Source of the DNA: Selenomonadaceae bacterium
GTDB taxonomy: Bacteria; Bacillota; Negativicutes; Selenomonadales; Selenomonadaceae
NCBI GenBank assembly: GCA_017453765.1
Contig: JAFTEG010000021.1
Coordinates: forward strand, 1 to 10,211
Length of the DNA stretch: 10,211 nt
Reading direction: 5' to 3'
Below the pieces are notes generated by a model. The model made no database searches. It was not told the DNA's origin and was given only the letters and a program-made list of their open reading frames with translations. The translations under genes and the position numbers were made by a program. Of the stretch, positions 6,678-10,211 are shown one piece after another (positions within the stretch are counted from its first letter, which is position 1; every line of letters starts with the position of its first letter).

Positions 6678-6733
6678 TAATCCTAAATCCTTAATCCTTA
6701 ATCCTAAATCCTAAATCCTTAATTCTTAATCCC
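6678..6733. repeat. 7 bp tandem repeat between the Hsp70-like and methylase genes
   Basis: Eight consecutive heptamers of TAATCCT or AAATCCT run from 6678, the last two degenerate (TAATTCT, TAATCCC). The array extends into the Hsp70-like gene: its last codons GGG ATT AAG AAT and stop (6719-6721) are made from it. The other end stops some 30 bases before the methylase ribosome binding site. Form and length recall the short tandemly repeated heptamers of some cyanobacteria, without implying a relation. Confidence 0.93.
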
Positions 6734-8302
6734 CCTCACTCTGCCGGGATGTAAAATTTTTTCTTCGACTAAAGTAATTTTGGATCTGCCGTTTACCGTT
6801 ACGTCTTCAAAAAATTTTACGCAGAGTTGACCCGCCGCGTTGACATTCATTTTAAAAAGAATTGCCTGCGTCGAAGTGTAAAGGCGCGAATCAAGCCTAA
6901 TGTCACCTAAAAAAACCGCGTCGTCACCTGCGGCGGGGAGTTCGGCTTCATTGCAGTAACTTTGATAAAAAGACACGTGCCAATGATTTTTTTTCAGCTC
7001 ATCAATCAAAATCGGCTTGTACGGCGTCACAAAGCCGCGCAGTTCATTTCGCTTTATGCAACGAAAAAATTTGTCGCCGCGCAGAATGTAAATGCCGCAC
7101 GGTACGATATTTTTCACCTTGACGCGCAGATTTTCTTCGTCCGTCATATATCGGTACTTCGCCGCACCGATAGCCGCACCGTCGGTAATGCCGTCGCGTT
7201 CAAAATCTTCCGCGCAAAAAATTTCATCGCCGAAATATTTTTCCAACACGTCCAAAAAATAATCAATGGACGAGGTGCCGCCGAAAACTTTTATCGCCGT
7301 CACGTCGGAAGGCGCAATCCCCGCGTCGTCAAGCACGTCATCAAGCATTGACGTAATTTGTGACTTCACGCCGTCCAATTCAATCGCGCTGAAAACTTCC
7401 TGCCGCGTCAATTCAAATTCATAAAAATTTCCCTTGTCGTCAATCAGACTGCCGCCGGAACTGTCCTCTTCGTCAAGAAAAATTTCTTCTTTCATCTTCT
7501 CAATCAGTGAAATCAGTTCGTAACCCGCCTTGTCGTCGGCAAAAACTTGGTTAATCGTGTCGGCGTACTTTTTCAGAAAAATGTTAAGAAAAATGCCGTA
7601 GTCAATGTTCGTGCCGCCGTAATTCAAAGTTGCGGCTGAAAGTTCAGTGACGGCGAAAGTTTTGGCAGTACGTTCAAGCTTGAATAAATTCACGTTAAGC
7701 GCCGTACCGCCGAAATCGAAAATTAAAACAATCTGCGCGTTGTCACCTGAAAAATGCGCGGCGTCGGTTTTAATTTTAAAAAATTCGTCGCACGAAAAAA
7801 ATTCGTCGCACGAAAAAATTTCTGCAAACGGCGCGGCAATGATTGAAGAAATCGGAACGTCGGCATTAATCGCGGCTTGCTTAATAATTTTTTTCTGCAC
7901 CTCCGAAAAGGCGGCTGGTACCGTAATCGTCACGTCAAAATTTTCATCTTTCGCCGCCTGCAGTGCAATGTGTTTCCAAATTTTCGCCAGCATATCGGTC
8001 AAGGCATCGGCGGCTGAAATTTCGCGGTCAAGATTCGGTATGAACTTGCTCCACGATTTACGCGCCACTTTCGGCATAATGCGCGAAACTTTATTGTCAA
8101 GGTCAAAGCTGGACTTCGCGCCGTCGCCTACCTTGACTTCAACGGCATTTTTAATTTTGTCGTAGAAAATGACTGCAGGCAACGCGGCACTTCCCGCCAT
8201 ATTCATGTTGAGTTTGATAGTTTGAACGCGCCTAGTTTGCGGAGAAATTTTTGCCGCCTTAATATCGCAAGCGCCGAAGTCTATGCCGACGTAAGTTTTC
8301 AT
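6719..8302 (-). CDS. Divergent Hsp70-like protein with a decayed ATPase site
   Basis: The protein is 527 residues. It keeps the Hsp70/actin-like frame: YVGIDFGACDIKAAKI (4-19), FDVTITVPAAFSEVQ (122-135), LIFDFGGTALNVNLF (193-207), IKVFGGTSSIDYFLDVL (337-353) and DGAAIGAAKY. Key residues have changed: loop 1 reads GACD instead of GTTN; NEPTAAA has become AAPFAEI, losing the catalytic glutamate; and DLGGGTFD has become DFGGTALN, losing the threonine and second aspartate. ATP hydrolysis is therefore doubtful, though binding may remain. Residues 390-527 are beta-rich and may replace the substrate domain; no lid is seen. FSCDEF is duplicated at 163-175 by an 18 bp tandem duplication. Its ATG overlaps the stop of the coiled-coil gene (ATGA), indicating coupled translation and probable partnership. 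Confidence 0.8.
   Translation of the reverse strand: MKTYVGIDFGACDIKAAKISPQTRRVQTIKLNMNMAGSAALPAVIFYDKIKNAVEVKVGDGAKSSFDLDNKVSRIMPKVARKSWSKFIPNLDREISAADALTDMLAKIWKHIALQAAKDENFDVTITVPAAFSEVQKKIIKQAAINADVPISSIIAAPFAEIFSCDEFFSCDEFFKIKTDAAHFSGDNAQIVLIFDFGGTALNVNLFKLERTAKTFAVTELSAATLNYGGTNIDYGIFLNIFLKKYADTINQVFADDKAGYELISLIEKMKEEIFLDEEDSSGGSLIDDKGNFYEFELTRQEVFSAIELDGVKSQITSMLDDVLDDAGIAPSDVTAIKVFGGTSSIDYFLDVLEKYFGDEIFCAEDFERDGITDGAAIGAAKYRYMTDEENLRVKVKNIVPCGIYILRGDKFFRCIKRNELRGFVTPYKPILIDELKKNHWHVSFYQSYCNEAELPAAGDDAVFLGDIRLDSRLYTSTQAILFKMNVNAAGQLCVKFFEDVTVNGRSKITLVEEKILHPGRVRGIKN
7783..7818. repeat. Perfect 18 bp tandem duplication inside the Hsp70-like gene
   Basis: ATTCGTCGCACGAAAAAA is present twice without a gap (7783-7800 and 7801-7818). 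It is in frame and duplicates the residues FSCDEF at about 163-175. The copies are identical, so the duplication is probably recent. Confidence 0.92.
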
Positions 8303-10211
8303 TGCGCCTCACCGTCGTATTTTAGGACAACCATTTTGCCTTCCGAGCAGAAGTTTTCCGTTTCGCCGCCTTCCGTCAAGTAATCCATAAAGTACGGCAG
8401 GCGCTCCACTTCATCAATCAAATTATCTTCTTCCGCATTCGCCGTCTCTTTGCGCGTCACGCTCATTCTGTCAATGTCATTTGAAGTCATCGGATTTTTC
8501 GGCAACACCGGCACCGTGTAAACGTGACAAGAGGCAAGGTAGTCATTAACGCGCTTAAGAAATTCGGAATAAAATTTAAATTCTTCTTCGCGCATTTTCT
8601 CATCTTCAGCGTCCAAAGTCTCCTGCCGCGCACCGCGATAAATTGAAATCGGAATCGTAGCAAGGAAGAATTTTGACAGCGTGTTAAAAAATGCGTCGGT
8701 GACTTCCTCTGACAGCGCGTCTTCATTGAATTTTTTGCGCCGCACCTTGTCTGTAACCTTTTTCAAATTTTGGCGGTAGTTTTCAATAATGCGAATGAAA
8801 TTCTCTTTCTTGGCAAATTTTGACGTGGCGAGAAATGACGTAATGCCTGAAAGGTTGCTGGCGATTTTGAGGTTTTGAAAAACTTCGTCGGGCTTGTCCG
8901 TGAAAAAAATTCTGCCGGTCGGCTTAAGGTCAAAATTCTCAATCGTCAAAAACGTCGGCTCTTTCATCGAGTCCAAAATTTTTTCAAGGGCGGAAATGCT
9001 TTTTTGCACCGAATCAAGCAAACTTCCCTGCGCGTCGAATTGCGTCTTAACGTCACCGAGAATTTTTTCCTGCGTGTCAAGCTGGGATTTAAATTCGCCG
9101 ATACTTTGAACCTGCGTTTCAAGTTGCGCCTTAACTTCTGAAACATCGGTTTTAACGCCGTCAAATTCATTCTTAACGCCGTCAAATTCAGATTTAAAAT
9201 CGTCAACCGCAGTCTTAACGCCGTCAATGTCAGATTTAACGCCGCCGATATCAGCCGTAACGCCGTCCGCATTTTGAACCTGCGCGATTTGCGATTTAAC
9301 TTCGTCAACGTCTGATTTTACAGCGTCGACATCAGCTTTAACGCTGTCGACATCAGCTTTCACGCCGTCAAATTCAGATTTAAAATCGTCAACTGCAGAC
9401 TTAATGCCGTCAAATTCTGTCTTAACGCCGCTGATACTTTCAGTCTGCGTCTTGTAATCGTCCAAAAACTTTTGCTGTTCGTCAAGGCGCGTTTGAAGAT
9501 TTTCCAATGTCTGCTTATTTTCGTCAAACTTCGCTTGAATGGCATTGAAAGTATTTTGTATCACTATAAAATTACTCTTCCACTGCACCAGCGCGACGTG
9601 GTGTTTTTGCAGGACGTTATTGTAATCGGTCAACTTCTGCGTGAAGTCTTTGTGTTCATCCTCAATCGCGGTAAGGCGTTCATCGGCTATCGGTTCACTT
9701 TCGGCAGGCGCGGGACGTTCTTCAACCGTCTGCACGCGATTTTCAACGGTTTGAACTTGGCTTTCGACGTTGTGAACTTCATTTTCGACGTTCTCTACTT
9801 GACCTTCAACAGATTTTAATTCTTCGTCCAAATTATTAAATTTCGCGTCAAGATTTTTTATGCCGGTGTCAAGGATTTGTAAATTGTCGTCAAAAGTTTT
9901 CAGCCCTTCGACCATTGAGTTGAAGTGGTCCGCAATATTTTTAACGTCCGCAATAAGGCTGGTTATGGTTTCGTCGTAGTTTTTGCCTTGAATAGTCTGC
10001 ACGCTTTTCTGAAGGTTGTCCGAGCGTTTTTGCAACGCGCTAAGTTTTGATTCGAGTTCGGAAATACCTTTGCCGTCCTGCTCATCTTCCAAAACTTGAA
10101 GGCGTTCGGATAATTTTTCGGTATCGATTTTTGTCGCGAAGTGCTGATCTTTGTCAACTAAGCCCTGTGCTTTACGGCTAGCCTCTGCGGCAATTTTTTC
10201 AATGTTTTTGA
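8299..10211 (-). CDS. Long coiled-coil protein of unknown function, N-terminus outside the window
   Basis: The frame stays open to the right edge (upstream residues include KNIEKIAAEASRKAQGLVDK) and has no in-frame ATG there, so the true start lies beyond 10211; the TTG at 10092 is simply an internal leucine codon. At least 637 residues are visible. Bases 8965-10211 encode an almost continuous coiled coil: heptads such as VENVENEVHNVESQVQTVEN and a strongly repetitive block of (D)GVKxDVDxVK units (about 9130-9435). The last 220 residues (from EPTFLTIENFDLKP) form a separate mixed domain with aromatic helices (FFNTLSKFFLATIPISIYRG) that I do not recognise. There is no signal peptide or obvious membrane span in the visible part. 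It is translationally coupled to the degenerate Hsp70-like gene by a 4 bp overlap. A scaffold, exchange-factor or client role with that protein is only inference. Confidence 0.85.
   Translation of the reverse strand, partial: KNIEKIAAEASRKAQGLVDKDQHFATKIDTEKLSERLQVLEDEQDGKGISELESKLSALQKRSDNLQKSVQTIQGKNYDETITSLIADVKNIADHFNSMVEGLKTFDDNLQILDTGIKNLDAKFNNLDEELKSVEGQVENVENEVHNVESQVQTVENRVQTVEERPAPAESEPIADERLTAIEDEHKDFTQKLTDYNNVLQKHHVALVQWKSNFIVIQNTFNAIQAKFDENKQTLENLQTRLDEQQKFLDDYKTQTESISGVKTEFDGIKSAVDDFKSEFDGVKADVDSVKADVDAVKSDVDEVKSQIAQVQNADGVTADIGGVKSDIDGVKTAVDDFKSEFDGVKNEFDGVKTDVSEVKAQLETQVQSIGEFKSQLDTQEKILGDVKTQFDAQGSLLDSVQKSISALEKILDSMKEPTFLTIENFDLKPTGRIFFTDKPDEVFQNLKIASNLSGITSFLATSKFAKKENFIRIIENYRQNLKKVTDKVRRKKFNEDALSEEVTDAFFNTLSKFFLATIPISIYRGARQETLDAEDEKMREEEFKFYSEFLKRVNDYLASCHVYTVPVLPKNPMTSNDIDRMSVTRKETANAEEDNLIDEVERLPYFMDYLTEGGETENFCSEGKMVVLKYDGEAQ
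9130..9435. repeat. Internal heptad-coding DNA repeats of the coiled-coil gene
   Basis: Variants of a 21-base unit (plus strand, GCCGTCAAATTCAGATTTAA type, with GTCGACATCAGCTTTAACGC variants) code for heptads such as DGVKADV, DSVKADV and DAVKSDV. A 32-base stretch is identical at 9176-9207 and 9362-9393, encoding AVDDFKSEFDGV twice. The spacing of 186 bases is in frame but not a whole number of heptads. Confidence 0.85.

Noticed and set aside
3459..6733. Insertion sequence or MITE origin for the intergenic repeats
   Set aside because: No transposase, no shared terminal inverted repeats and no common sequence between spacers; each array is specific to its neighbouring gene end.
9472..9819. 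Plus-strand open frame antisense to the coiled-coil gene
   Set aside because: Its repetitive FNRF/FDVV-type peptide is a shadow of the heptad repeats on the other strand; no ribosome binding site or family resemblance.
10090..10092. TTG as the start of the coiled-coil gene
   Set aside because: The frame continues upstream without a stop to the window edge with coiled-coil-like sequence, so this is an internal leucine.

Overview
The window looks like bacterial chromosome, low to medium in GC with very frequent AAATTT-type runs and AGGAGG-type ribosome binding sites. This composition, plus a flagellin lysine-N-methylase-like protein, a WYL regulator and several Hsp70-family proteins, suggests a Firmicute-type bacterium, perhaps a Gram-negative one of the Negativicutes. 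That assignment is an impression from style; no rRNA or marker gene is present to confirm it.

Layout. On the plus strand at the left are the 3' part of an M24 (Xaa-Pro aminopeptidase-type) peptidase (1-861) and a small HD-domain phosphohydrolase (994-1563). They converge on a minus-strand cluster and are separated from it by a bidirectional terminator hairpin (1602-1640). The rest of the window is one co-directional minus-strand cluster, read from right to left: a long coiled-coil protein whose start lies beyond the right edge (8299-10211); a divergent Hsp70-like protein overlapping it by 4 bp (6719-8302); a FliB-like lysine-N-methylase (5406-6632); a canonical-site but lidless Hsp70 (3604-5256); a WYL-domain regulator (2398-3441); and a short FtsZ-related protein lacking the GTP-binding glycine loops (1661-2347). 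No gap exceeds 165 bp, and I saw no intrinsic terminator before the one at 1602-1640, so a six-gene operon is plausible.

Three things stand out. First, the gene combination itself: an intact Hsp70, an Hsp70 with a decayed ATPase site coupled to a coiled-coil protein, a methylase, a WYL regulator and a degenerate tubulin/FtsZ homologue. I do not recognise it as a described system. Second, the methylase gene contains a run of nine C on its coding strand; a one-base slip either way gives a stop within about 18 codons, as in a phase-variable gene. Third, most intergenic gaps hold a short tandem repeat of their own (7, 15, 16 or 18/21 bp). These begin in the last codons and stop codon of the upstream gene and run towards the next ribosome binding site, as if each spacer had grown by repeated duplication of the gene end.

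How the genes might work together is inference. The WYL protein would control the cluster, the two Hsp70-like proteins and the coiled-coil protein would form a chaperone-like or scaffold assembly, and the methylase would modify a protein substrate, not necessarily flagellin. The FtsZ-like protein may be a non-GTPase structural relative.
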